This document shows, piece by piece, positions 32,777 to 42,656 of a stretch of 64,000 bases of DNA. A program made the position numbers and the translations under genes. A model generated the notes under the pieces. It searched no databases. It saw nothing but the letters and a program-made list of their open reading frames with translations, and was not told the origin of the DNA. Position 1 is the first letter of the stretch, and each line of letters begins with the position of its first letter. This stretch comes from Clostridiales bacterium (GTDB lineage Bacteria > Bacillota > Clostridia > Oscillospirales > Oscillospiraceae). Where the stretch lies: NCBI GenBank assembly GCA_004551945.1, contig SFPN01000006.1, positions 12,295 to 76,294 of the forward strand, written 5' to 3'.

Positions 32777-34390
32777 TCAGGTTAAATGGCTCTCCTGCTC
32801 CAGGGTCCGGTAGTCCAGCTTGCCCCGCTGGGTCAGGGGCAGGGCAGGGCGGAAGAAATAGGCCGCCGGGAACAGATAGGTGTTCAGTTCTCGTTTGCAC
32901 AGCGCCCGGAGGACAGGCTCCGCCTCCTCCGGGGTGGTCTCCCCGCTCAGCACCACATGGGCCACCGGCAGGGTCTCTCCCCCGGGACTCTGGCAGGCCA
33001 CCACGGCGCAGGCCTCCACCAGGGGGCTTTGGAGCAGGCAGTTTTCAATCACTGAGGGGAAGATTTTAAATCCGTTCCGGGAGATCATCCGCTTGATCCG
33101 CCCGGTGACCACCACGCTGCCGTCGGACTCCACATACCCCAGGTCCTTGGTCCAGATCCACAACTGGCCCTCCGGGCCGGGGCGGAGCACCTGGCCGTCG
33201 GCCTCGGGATGGCCGTAGTAGCCGTTCATGACGGTGCCGCTGCGGATGAGCAGCTCCCCCTGCTCCCCCGGGGGCAGTTCTTTGCCGGTGTCCGGGTCCG
33301 CCGCCACGATCCGGCAGCCGGGCACAGGATGGCCCACTGTGCCTTCCCTTCTCCAGGGGCCGTAGCTCACACAGATGATCCCGCAGACCTCGGACATGCC
33401 GTACTCCTGCACCAGAGGGGCAGGGCAGCCCCGCTGGGCCAGAAAGCGGTTGATCCGCTTCTCCATCTCCAGGGACATGGCGTCTCCCCCGCAGCGGGGA
33501 TTTTTCAAAAAGGACAGATCGGCCTCCTGGACGGCGGGGCTTTTCAGCAGGAGCTGCCAATAGGAGGTAGTGCCGCTGACCTGTTCCGGCCGGTAGCGCA
33601 TCAGCAGCTCTCCCAGCTGGTCTGGCCGGAAGAGGGGCGCCAGGATCACCGCCATGCCCAGGCACAGGGGCACATGGATGCACTGGCACAGGCCGAAGGC
33701 GGCGAAGGGGGGCAGCAGGGTCAGGTTGGCCCCCCCGGGGCCGTACTCGGTCTCTGCCTGGGTGTACTGCTCCAGGGAGACCCGGAAGGCCCGCCGGGAG
33801 AGCATGACCCCTTTGGCCGGGCCGGTGGTGCCCCCGGTGTAGACAATGGCCGCCGGCTCCTCCCACCGGAGCCAGTCCGGTTCTGCGCCGTCCGGGTCCT
33901 GCAAAAACTCCTCCCAGGACAGGCAGCCGGGACCCCGGTGGTCCTCCCAGCTGCCCACCCGGAGCTTCTGCCCCAGCTTTTCGGGCACATAGGGACCCAG
34001 GGGCAGGCAGACGAAGTGCTTCGCCGGGGCCTGTCCCCGGTTTTGATAGACTTTGGCAAAGGCCACCTCCAGGGCCAGCACCACCCGGCTGTCCGCCTGG
34101 GTGAGGTAACCCTCCACCTCTTTGGGGCTGAGCTTCATGTCTACCCAGTTGGCCACGGCGCCGATCCGGTCCACGGCGTAAAAGGCGGCAATGGTCTCCG
34201 GGGTGTTCATGGAGAGGATGGTTACCAGCTCCCCGGCCCGGACGCCCAGGGCACGCAGGCCCGCCTCCGCCCGAAGGATCTGGTCAAAAAACTGCCGGAA
34301 GGACCAGGTGTGGTCCCCGCAGAGCAGGGCGGGCTGGTCCTGGATGGCTTCCTTTCCCTGCCACAGGTCCGCAAAAATGGGATGGGTCAT
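32777..34390 (-). CDS. Acyl-CoA synthetase/AMP-dependent ligase
   Basis: 537 residues. The P-loop-like YTGGTTGPAKGVMLS, the A5 region QEYGMSEVCG, the A8 hinge MISRNGFKIFPS and the C-terminal lysine in TQRGKLDYRTL match class I adenylate-forming ligases. It activates a carboxylic acid with ATP and usually CoA; chain length cannot be told. It starts three bases after the SecB-like gene. Confidence 0.9.
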   Translation of the reverse strand: MTHPIFADLWQGKEAIQDQPALLCGDHTWSFRQFFDQILRAEAGLRALGVRAGELVTILSMNTPETIAAFYAVDRIGAVANWVDMKLSPKEVEGYLTQADSRVVLALEVAFAKVYQNRGQAPAKHFVCLPLGPYVPEKLGQKLRVGSWEDHRGPGCLSWEEFLQDPDGAEPDWLRWEEPAAIVYTGGTTGPAKGVMLSRRAFRVSLEQYTQAETEYGPGGANLTLLPPFAAFGLCQCIHVPLCLGMAVILAPLFRPDQLGELLMRYRPEQVSGTTSYWQLLLKSPAVQEADLSFLKNPRCGGDAMSLEMEKRINRFLAQRGCPAPLVQEYGMSEVCGIICVSYGPWRREGTVGHPVPGCRIVAADPDTGKELPPGEQGELLIRSGTVMNGYYGHPEADGQVLRPGPEGQLWIWTKDLGYVESDGSVVVTGRIKRMISRNGFKIFPSVIENCLLQSPLVEACAVVACQSPGGETLPVAHVVLSGETTPEEAEPVLRALCKRELNTYLFPAAYFFRPALPLTQRGKLDYRTLEQESHLT

Positions 34391-34393
34391 TTT

Positions 34394-34849
34394 TTACAGC
34401 AGGGTGAGCTTGGGGCCGCCGTCCGGGTTCCGGTCGGAGCCGCCGGGGCCGCCGGCCTTGTTCACCGCAATGCTGTTGGGGTCGATGGTCACCTTCCGCA
34501 GCATCAGGCCGGGGATGCCGGAGGCGGCGGCCAAGCTGCTGCACTGAGCCTGCATGAAGGGGAAGAGCTGATCGTAAACCTCCCCGTGGATCTGGCGCTT
34601 GACCTCGTCGGCGGTGGCGCCGGTGCAGCTGAAAATGCCCACCAGCTCCACGGTCAGGGTGAACTTGCCCCCGGCAAATTCCTTGTCCCGCAGGGTCTGC
34701 TGGAGCTTGCCCACGCAGCGGGTACCGTCGGGGGCGAAGCTGACGTTCAGGGAAAAGGAGCTGTCCAGCTGGATCTGGCCGGACTTTTCCAGTTTATTGC
34801 TCAGGTGAAGTTCCTGTACTTTCTGGGTCAGTAAGGATGCGTTTGCCAT
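34394..34849 (-). CDS. SecB-like protein
   Basis: 151 residues from ATG 34849; the frame upstream is hairpin repeat. The pattern of a long beta sheet (FSLNVSFAPDG, FTLTVELVGIFSC) followed by YDQLFPFMQAQCSSLAAASGIPGLML matches the SecB fold, whose hallmark C-terminal helix is LFPYAR..ISSL. SecB is rare in Firmicutes. It is co-transcribed with an acyl-CoA ligase; whether it is a chaperone here is unknown. Confidence 0.65.
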   Translation of the reverse strand: MANASLLTQKVQELHLSNKLEKSGQIQLDSSFSLNVSFAPDGTRCVGKLQQTLRDKEFAGGKFTLTVELVGIFSCTGATADEVKRQIHGEVYDQLFPFMQAQCSSLAAASGIPGLMLRKVTIDPNSIAVNKAGGPGGSDRNPDGGPKLTLL

Positions 34850-34884
34850 GAGAAGTTTCCTTCCTTTCTGGGATAGTATGTTTT

Positions 34885-35153
34885 TATTATAATACGTACT
34901 GAACAAAGCCGCAAGACTTGAAAGCCTTGGCTTTCAAAGTCCGTTGGCTTTGTTCATGTGCAAGGTTTTTGGACTAAAATGTCCAAAAACCTTGCACCTT
35001 TCACTGGAGCGCCGCAGCGCTCCAGTGAAAATACGTATTGTAACAATGGCTGAATTCCATAAAAACGGCTCAAAAGAGCCGTTTTTATGGAATTGCGCGG
35101 CTGCCGCCGCGCGAATAAATCGCAAAGCGATTTATTCAGCAGACATTATTATA
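34885..35153 (-). repeat. Multi-hairpin repeat, copy 2 (inverted)
   Basis: A 269-bp block that matches copy 1 (4381-4648) along its whole length in opposite orientation, roughly 85% by eye. All stems are kept although sequences differ: for example AATAAATCGC/GCGATTTATT against AATAAACCG/CGGTTTATT, and GTGCAAGGTTTTTGGAC with ...CCTTGCAC against GTGCAAGATTTTTGGAC with ...TCTTGCAC. It separates the divergent SecB-like gene and spoVAD. Confidence 0.9.
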
Positions 35154-35253
35154 TAACACAGGGAAAAGGAAAGTCCAGAGGTTTCTGCCCTGGTATAATC
35201 CCTGCCCAAGGGGCGCACACTAGAAAAGCAATCCAAACAAGGGAGAGAATGCT

Positions 35254-36285
35254 GTGGACACGAAAAAAATCGGGCGGCAGACCGTCCGCTTCTCCTCGCC
35301 TCCCTCCATCGCCGGCTACGGCAGCGCCGTGGGACAGATGGAGCGGGAGGGCCCTCTGGGCCAGTACTTTGACTTTGCCGGCCAGGACGACACCTTTGGG
35401 GAAAAGAGCTGGGAAAAGGCGGAGACCGCTTTGCAGAAAAAGGCCCTGAACTTCGCCCTGGAGAAGGCGGGACTTCAGGCAGACCAGCTGGACTATATCT
35501 TCGCCGGGGACCTGCTGAACCAGTGCATTGCCACCTCCTACTCGGTGCGGACCCAGAACGTGCCCTTCTTCGGCCTGTACGGGGCCTGCTCGACCATGGC
35601 GGAGAGCCTGTCCCTGTCAGCCATGCTGCTGGACGGGGGCTTTGGCCAAACCATTGCCGCCCTGACCTCCTCCCACTTCTGCTCGGCGGAGCGGCAGTAT
35701 CGCAACCCGTTGGAATACGGCGGGCAGAAGCCCCCCACCGCTCAGTGGACCGCCACCGGCTCCGCCGCCGTGATCCTCACCCAGTCCGGCAAAGGGCCTT
35801 TCCTGACCCATGTGACCACCGGCAAGGTCACCGACAAGGGCATCACCGACGCCAACAACATGGGGGCCGCCATGGCGCCCGCCGCCTACAGCACCCTCCA
35901 GGCCCACTTTCAGGACACCGGACGGGAGCCTGGCTTCTACGACCTCATCGTCACCGGCGACCTGGGCAGCCTGGGCAAGGAGATCGTCACCGACTTCTTC
36001 CGGCGGGACGGGATAGACCTGACCAAAAACTACGACGACTGCGGCTGCCTGCTCTTTGACCCCAAGACCCAGGACGTTCACGCTGGCGGCTCCGGCTGCG
36101 GGTGCAGCGCCGTGGTGCTGGCCGGGTACCTGCTGCGGCAGATGGAGGCGGGCAAGCTGAAAAACCTCCTCTTCTGCGGCACAGGGGCCCTTCACTCCCC
36201 TACCGCCACCATGCAGGGGGAGAGCATCCCCGGCATCTGCCACGCCGTGGCCATCACCACCGAACAGAAAGGAGGGGCACAATGA
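35254..36285 (+). CDS. spoVAD: Stage V sporulation protein AD
   Basis: 343 residues. Thiolase-like protein of the SpoVA channel that binds and imports dipicolinic acid into the forespore. Characteristic blocks are FSSPPSIAGYGS, GLYGACSTMAESL and GSGCGCSAVVL. GTG start behind GGGAGAG. The stop overlaps spoVAE by four bases. spoVAC, which normally precedes it, is missing here: the upstream neighbour is the hairpin repeat. Confidence 0.95.
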   Translation: MDTKKIGRQTVRFSSPPSIAGYGSAVGQMEREGPLGQYFDFAGQDDTFGEKSWEKAETALQKKALNFALEKAGLQADQLDYIFAGDLLNQCIATSYSVRTQNVPFFGLYGACSTMAESLSLSAMLLDGGFGQTIAALTSSHFCSAERQYRNPLEYGGQKPPTAQWTATGSAAVILTQSGKGPFLTHVTTGKVTDKGITDANNMGAAMAPAAYSTLQAHFQDTGREPGFYDLIVTGDLGSLGKEIVTDFFRRDGIDLTKNYDDCGCLLFDPKTQDVHAGGSGCGCSAVVLAGYLLRQMEAGKLKNLLFCGTGALHSPTATMQGESIPGICHAVAITTEQKGGAQ

Positions 36286-36650
36286 GCAGCCCCGGAACCT
36301 ACCTGGCCGCCTTCCTCTGCGGCGGCCTGCTCTGCCTCATCGGGCAGATCCTCATCGACAAAACCAAGCTCACCCCTGCCCGGATTCTCGTGGTCTATGT
36401 GGTGGCAGGTGTCATCTTAGGGGCCACGGGCCTCTACCGTCCCCTGGTGGACGCCTGCGGCGCCGGAGCCACAGTTCCCCTCACCGGTTTTGGCTATACC
36501 TTGGCCAAAGGGGTGGCCACAGGGGTGGCCGAGAGCGGCTTTCTGGGGGCCCTTACCGGGGGCATCTCCGCCGCCGCCGGAGGAATCACCGCGGCGGTGT
36601 TCTTCGGTTCTCTGGTCGCCATGCTCTTTAAGTCCAAACCCAAACGCTGA
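36282..36650 (+). CDS. spoVAE: Stage V sporulation protein AE (SpoVAEb type)
   Basis: 122 residues with about four membrane helices. The family run LTGFGYTLAKGVATGVAESG followed by GFLGALTGGISAAAGGI is clear. It forms the membrane channel for dipicolinate with SpoVAC, and is coupled to spoVAD by ATGA. Confidence 0.93.
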   Translation: MSSPGTYLAAFLCGGLLCLIGQILIDKTKLTPARILVVYVVAGVILGATGLYRPLVDACGAGATVPLTGFGYTLAKGVATGVAESGFLGALTGGISAAAGGITAAVFFGSLVAMLFKSKPKR

Positions 36651-36656
36651 ACCGCG

Positions 36657-36685
36657 TTGCCTTTTTTCCCGCCGGCTGGTATAAT
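36657..36685 (+). promoter_or_regulatory. Promoter of the uracil-DNA glycosylase gene
   Basis: TTGCCT (36657-36662), 17-base spacer, TATAAT (36680-36685). It directly follows the spoVAE stop. Confidence 0.75.
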
Positions 36686-36729
36686 GGCGAAAACGGCCGA
36701 ATCTGGCCGGACGTGGGAGGGCGACGAAA

Positions 36730-37308
36730 ATGATGACCTGGGAAGAGCTGGAGAGCCGCTGCATGGCCTGCCAAAACTGCCCCCTGGCTGAGACCCGGAC
36801 CAACGTGGTCTTTGGGGTGGGCAGCCGCCAGGCGGATGTGCTGTTCATCGGGGAAGGACCCGGGGAGCAGGAGGACTTGCAGGGGGAGCCCTTTGTGGGA
36901 CCTGCCGGAAAGCTTCTGGACGTAATGCTGGAGGTCATCGACCTGGACCGCACCAAGGTCTACATTGCCAACATCGTCAAGTGCCGCCCGCCCCGGAACC
37001 GGGACCCTCTGAACCTGGAGCAGGACGCCTGCATCGGCTACCTCCGGGCCCAGACCGCCCTCATCCGGCCCAAGATCATCGTCTGCCTGGGGCGCATCGC
37101 CGCCATGCGGATCATTGACAAGGACTTTCGCATTACACGCCAGCACGGCCAGTGGTTTGACCGGGCCGGAGTCTCCATGATGGCCCTGTACCATCCCTCC
37201 GCCCTGCTCCGGGACCCCGCCAAACGGCCGGACACCTTCCTGGATCTGAAGAGCCTTCAGGCCAAAATCCGGGAGGTGTGCCCCGACTCCTTCGTAACCA
37301 AACGATAA
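36730..37308 (+). CDS. Uracil-DNA glycosylase, family 4 type
   Basis: 192 residues. Motif A is GEGPGEQEDLQG and motif B is HPSALLR. Cysteines in CMACQNCPL and the later NIVKCRPP and KIIVCLG match the [4Fe-4S] ligands of family 4/5 UDGs. It removes uracil from DNA. It is the only gene of its transcript, ending at a strong terminator. Confidence 0.93.
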   Translation: MMTWEELESRCMACQNCPLAETRTNVVFGVGSRQADVLFIGEGPGEQEDLQGEPFVGPAGKLLDVMLEVIDLDRTKVYIANIVKCRPPRNRDPLNLEQDACIGYLRAQTALIRPKIIVCLGRIAAMRIIDKDFRITRQHGQWFDRAGVSMMALYHPSALLRDPAKRPDTFLDLKSLQAKIREVCPDSFVTKR

Positions 37309-37346
37309 AAAATGGCCTTTGGACTTAGGTCCAAAGGCCATTTTTT
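37307..37346. terminator. Bidirectional terminator
   Basis: AAAAAATGGCCTTTGGAC (37307-37324) and its perfect complement (37329-37346) around TTAG, between convergent genes. Confidence 0.92.
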
Positions 37347-37352
37347 ATGCTG

Positions 37353-38309
37353 TTACAGCTTGCACACGTTTTCAGGCTTTCCGGCCAGATAGGCTTCCAG
37401 GTTCTGGAAGACGATCTCTGCCCGGCGGAGCATGCTTTCGTCCGTGGCAAAGGCCACGTGGGGAGTGAGCACCGTGTTCTTGGCGTGGAGCAAGGGGTAA
37501 TCCGCGGGGATGGGCGGCTCCATGTCGAACACGTCGATGCCGGCGGCGGCGATCTTCCCCTGGTTCAGGGCATCCGCCAGAGCGGCGTTGTCCACGATGG
37601 CCCCCCGGGCCACGTTCAGCAGGATGGCGGTGGGCTTCATCTTAGCGATCAGGTCCTTGGAAATAAGGCCCTTGGTCTCCGCGTTGTTGGGGGTGTGGAC
37701 GGAGACGATGTCGCTGGTCTCCATGAGGGTTTCCAGGGAGACGTACTCCACGCCCATGGCCTGCACCTCGGGGCGGACCGTGCGGGAGTAAGCAATGACC
37801 TTGGCCCCAAAGGCCTGGAACAGCCGGGCAGTCATGGTGCCGATGGCTCCGGTGCCCACGATGCCCACGGTCTTGCCGCCGATCTCCCGGCCCCGGAGGC
37901 CGGCGCTGGTGCCCCCGGCCCGGACCGCCTGGTCACAGGCGGGCAAAAAACGCAGGCAGGCAACCGCCAGGCCGATGGCCAGCTCCGCCACGCACTGGGT
38001 GGAGTACCCGGCGGCGTTGCAGACCATGACCCCCTTCTCCTTGCAGGCACTCAGGCCCACGTGGTCGATGCCGGTGAAGGCCACGTCCAGCAGCTTCAGG
38101 TTGGGGGCCGCCTCCACCACAGAGGCAGGATAGGGGGTGTTGGCGATGATGGCAATGTCGCTGTCCCCGGTGCGGGCGGTGAGTTCTGCCGGGTCAGCGG
38201 TCTTGGTGTCGTAAGAAACAAAGGTGTGGCCCATGGCCTCCAGCTTGGCCTGGTACTGGGCCATAACCTCAGCAGGAATGCCCAGGGGCTCCAACAGAGT
38301 GATTTTCAT
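37353..38309 (-). CDS. D-isomer specific 2-hydroxyacid dehydrogenase
   Basis: 318 residues. NAD-binding GIVGTGAIG, catalytic Arg in NVARGAIVD, Glu in DVFDMEPP and His in TPHVAFAT are all intact. The substrate (glycerate, lactate or a branched hydroxyacid) cannot be read from sequence. It follows ybaB by 19 bases on the minus strand and may share its transcript. Confidence 0.92.
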   Translation of the reverse strand: MKITLLEPLGIPAEVMAQYQAKLEAMGHTFVSYDTKTADPAELTARTGDSDIAIIANTPYPASVVEAAPNLKLLDVAFTGIDHVGLSACKEKGVMVCNAAGYSTQCVAELAIGLAVACLRFLPACDQAVRAGGTSAGLRGREIGGKTVGIVGTGAIGTMTARLFQAFGAKVIAYSRTVRPEVQAMGVEYVSLETLMETSDIVSVHTPNNAETKGLISKDLIAKMKPTAILLNVARGAIVDNAALADALNQGKIAAAGIDVFDMEPPIPADYPLLHAKNTVLTPHVAFATDESMLRRAEIVFQNLEAYLAGKPENVCKL

Positions 38310-38328
38310 CGTAGTACCTCTCCTTTTT

Positions 38329-38697
38329 TCAGAAGGGCAGGTTCATGCCGCTGGTGATCTTGCCCATGCTGGCGCTCATGTCGTCCATGGCGGCCCGGAT
38401 GGCCTCGTTGACGGCGGCGATGACCATGTCCTGGAGCATCTCCACATCATCGGGGTCCACGGCCTCGGGGTCGATGGTCAGGGCCTTCAGGGTGTGCTTG
38501 CCGTCTACAGTAGCGGAGACCACGCCGCCGCCGGCGGTGGCGGTGTATTCCTTCTCCTGAAGCTCCGCCTGGGTCTTTTCCATGTCGGCCTGCATCTTCT
38601 GGGCCTGCTTGATCATGTCCATGTTCAGGCCGGGCATACCCATGCCGCCCTTGTTGCCCTTTCTGCTTACCGGGGGACGTCCATATCCTTTTGCCAT
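38329..38697 (-). CDS. YbaB/EbfC nucleoid-associated protein
   Basis: 122 residues. Central MIKQAQKMQADMEKTQAELQEK and VDGKHTLKALTIDPEAVDPDD..LQDMVIAAVNEA match the family; the Gly/Met-rich N-terminus is extended. It binds DNA and normally sits beside dnaX, as here. Confidence 0.95.
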   Translation of the reverse strand: MAKGYGRPPVSRKGNKGGMGMPGLNMDMIKQAQKMQADMEKTQAELQEKEYTATAGGGVVSATVDGKHTLKALTIDPEAVDPDDVEMLQDMVIAAVNEAIRAAMDDMSASMGKITSGMNLPF

Positions 38698-38732
38698 ATG
38701 ATTCGCTCCTTTACCTTAATCCATGTAGTTTA

Positions 38733-40448
<1,716 letters not shown>

Positions 40449-40489
40449 CTGCCTTCCTCCTTTGCGGAACCATCGTTTGCAAAAAGCAA

Positions 40490-40820
40490 GTCTGCCGGGA
40501 CGCTTCGGCATCCGGCAGGACCGCACACCGGCCTTTGAAGGTCCTCTTATCCCTGTCTCACCGGCAGCCAGCTCAAAACCGGCATACCTGCGGCACACGC
40601 AGCGTTCTGCTTAGTGCTGCTCGGTTCCCCGCCTGACACGGTTCACAGTGCTGCGTTGCGCAGGACCGATTCATCATCACCGCTTACCGGCAACTAACGG
40701 AACAAGAGGCCTCCGGGGGTCCGGGATTCATCCCTGCTACAGCGGATTGCAGGTACAGGGCACCGCTATCTCCCCGACTAGTGCGGCCATGCCCGACACC
40801 GACCTCGGCATCCGGCAGAC
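40490..40820 (-). ncRNA. ffs: Signal recognition particle RNA, large (Bacillus type)
   Basis: About 331 bases on the minus strand. The ends GTCTGCCGG and CCGGCAGAC pair. Near the 5' end are the Alu-domain loops (GGTGCCCTGTACCTGCAATC) and in the middle the conserved S-domain apex with GTCAGGCGGGGAACCGAGCA followed by GCACTAAG, where Ffh binds. It lies directly upstream of dnaX, a common place in Firmicutes. Ends are approximate. Confidence 0.92.
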
Positions 40821-40830
40821 TTTGTTGTTT

Positions 40831-40859
40831 ATCATACACCATTTTCCCGAAATAATCAA
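40831..40859 (-). promoter_or_regulatory. Promoter of the SRP RNA
   Basis: TTGATT (40859-40854), 17-base spacer, TATGAT (40836-40831) on the minus strand, about ten bases before the RNA 5' end. Confidence 0.8.
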
Positions 40860-40897
40860 GAATCTATGGCAAGAATCTTTCGCCAATGAAAAAACTC

Positions 40898-40925
40898 TTT
40901 ACTTTTCCCACTTTTATGGTATACT
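40898..40925 (+). promoter_or_regulatory. Promoter of the tRNA gene
   Basis: TTTACT (40898-40903), 16-base spacer, TATACT (40920-40925), 18 bases before the mature tRNA. Confidence 0.65.
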
Positions 40926-40943
40926 ATGTTGTTGTAATCACAA

Positions 40944-41019
40944 GGGCCTGTAGCTCAGCTGGGAGAGCGTTCGGTTCGCATCCGAGAGGTCGACGGTTCG
41001 ATCCCGTTCAGGTCCACCA
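40944..41019 (+). tRNA. tRNA-Ala (anticodon CGC)
   Basis: 76 bases including encoded CCA. Cloverleaf parts are visible: GGGCCTG/CAGGTCC acceptor with the G3-U70 pair that identifies alanine tRNAs, D arm GCTCAGCTGGGAGAGC, anticodon loop TTCGCAT, T arm with GGTTCGATCC. It reads GCG codons. Confidence 0.97.
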
Positions 41020-41027
41020 TTTTTGAG

Positions 41028-41059
41028 AAAAATCACCGCCCATTTGGGCGGTGATTTTT
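41028..41059. terminator. Terminator of the tRNA gene, overlapping the TetR gene end
   Basis: AAAAATCACCGCCC (41028-41041) pairs perfectly with GGGCGGTGATTTTT (41046-41059). The stem overlaps the last codons of the convergent TetR-type gene. Confidence 0.88.
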
Positions 41060-41572
41060 CTTTTGGCCCATCATCTTTCGGAAAAGCGCCGTAATCTCCT
41101 CCGGCGTTTCATAAAAGCCCCGCTTGATCCATTCGTCCAAGAAACCGAACAGTCCGAAGGAATAGAACCTCGCTTCGTAGCACTCGCCAGGATCTGCTCC
41201 GTACTGAGGCATCATCACCTGATAAAAGGCGTTATAGACACATACCTGGAGTTTTTCTCTGTAAATTTCGGAAAGAAGATCCTGGATGGAGTAGTTAAAG
41301 GCAAAGAAGTCCTCCGCATTGTCCAGAGTATAACGGCGCCGCTCTTTCATTCCGTGCTCGTCTGCCCAACGATCCCAGAGCCGGATCAGCTTGAAGGTAA
41401 TCGCTTCATTTTTGTCACTGAAATTGCGGAACCAGGTAGAACGGTTTACCCCAGCGGTTTCCGCGATCCCGTTGACTGTGATTTTGGAGAATGGTTTCTC
41501 CTTCATGGCCTGGAGTAATGCATCGGCCATACATTCTTTCAGAAAATCGGTCGTTTTTGGACTTGCACCCAT
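41033..41572 (-). CDS. TetR/AcrR family regulator
   Basis: 179 residues. N-terminal helix-turn-helix FSKITVNGIAETAGVNRSTWFRNFSDKNEAI; the rest is the ligand and dimer domain, aromatic-rich. It is divergent from degV with a palindrome between them and may control degV and the esterase. Base composition here is clearly less GC-rich than in the neighbours. Confidence 0.9.
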   Translation of the reverse strand: MGASPKTTDFLKECMADALLQAMKEKPFSKITVNGIAETAGVNRSTWFRNFSDKNEAITFKLIRLWDRWADEHGMKERRRYTLDNAEDFFAFNYSIQDLLSEIYREKLQVCVYNAFYQVMMPQYGADPGECYEARFYSFGLFGFLDEWIKRGFYETPEEITALFRKMMGQKKNHRPNGR

Positions 41573-41666
41573 AGAAATCCTCTCCTGTTGAGCGACAGTT
41601 TCCTCTCAAAGTTGCTTTTCCCTTGGGAGACCTTGCGCAGAAGGTACACATCGCATACAATACAAT

Positions 41667-41682
41667 TGCAACATTAGTTGCA
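41667..41682. promoter_or_regulatory. Candidate TetR operator
   Basis: TGCAAC-ATTA-GTTGCA, a perfect inverted repeat between the divergent TetR and degV genes. Confidence 0.55.
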
Positions 41683-41752
41683 TGCAGCATCATCAATCGC
41701 TTTTATATGATAAACTGGACAGGCTGCAAAGTCAATGCAAGAGGTGAAAACA

Positions 41753-42616
41753 ATGTCAAAAATAAAAATTGGAACTGATTCCACTGCTGATATTCCAAAG
41801 CCCTTCTGTGAGGAACTGAATATTTCTGTTCTTCCCCTGTCAATTCTGGCAGGCGAAAAGGAGTACCAGGATGGCGTGGATATTACACCGTCAGAATTCT
41901 ACCGGATTATCGATGAATCCAAAGAACTGCCAGTATCTTCCCAGGTGGCATCCGTTTTGTATTCGGAGCTGTTTGAAGAAACGTGGAAAGCGGGGTACAC
42001 AGATCTGATCCAGGTGACGCTGAATTCGAAAGGCTCCGGTACCTATCAGGCTGCTGTGCTGTCCAGAGACCTGTTTTACGAGGAACACCCGGAGGCGAAG
42101 GAGCAGCTTGCCAGCCACATCATTGATTCCAAAACCTACAGCATGGGCTATGGCATCGCGGTCATTGAGGGGGCGCAGCTTGCCAAGTCCGGGGTGTCCG
42201 CCCAGGAAGTGATCGATCATATCGAGGAATGGCTGGCACACAGCCGCCCGGTATTTGTCACGCTGGATCTTCGCTGCGTCAAGAAATCCGGTCGTATCTC
42301 CCCGGCGGCAGCGTTTGTGGGGGATGCGGTGGGTTTAAAGCCCATAATCACCTTTGAAAATGGGGATGCGAAGATAGTCGGCAAGGCTCGCGGGGCGCGA
42401 AAGGCTATTTCCGCCCTGGTGGAACGGTGCAGGAAGGAACGCAGGCCAGGTACCAACTATGCCATCGTATATGGCTACAATACGGAAGCGTTGGAGTTTC
42501 TGAAGGAAGCCTGCGCGCAGATTATGGATAAGCCTCCCATAGCAGAATATCAGGTTGGCTGCGTGATCTCTATCAACACAGGCCCCAACATGATTGGAAC
42601 CCTGTACCGGACATAA
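41753..42616 (+). CDS. DegV family fatty-acid-binding protein
   Basis: 287 residues. N-terminal IGTDSTADIPKPFCEELNI, then QVTLNSKGSGTYQAA and the later VTLDLRCVKKSGRIS, all DegV family marks. These proteins bind a fatty acid, often for fatty-acid kinase. ATG 41753 follows GAGGTG; the ATG at 41735 is less well placed. The gene is followed by an esterase. Confidence 0.92.
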   Translation: MSKIKIGTDSTADIPKPFCEELNISVLPLSILAGEKEYQDGVDITPSEFYRIIDESKELPVSSQVASVLYSELFEETWKAGYTDLIQVTLNSKGSGTYQAAVLSRDLFYEEHPEAKEQLASHIIDSKTYSMGYGIAVIEGAQLAKSGVSAQEVIDHIEEWLAHSRPVFVTLDLRCVKKSGRISPAAAFVGDAVGLKPIITFENGDAKIVGKARGARKAISALVERCRKERRPGTNYAIVYGYNTEALEFLKEACAQIMDKPPIAEYQVGCVISINTGPNMIGTLYRT

Positions 42617-42656
42617 TGAAAACCGGTTTGAAACCTAAAAACGAGGAGAATGCATC

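Noticed and set aside
40490..40820. Repeated CGGCATCCGGCAG in this region as a mobile repeat
   Set aside because: It is explained by the pairing ends of the SRP RNA.
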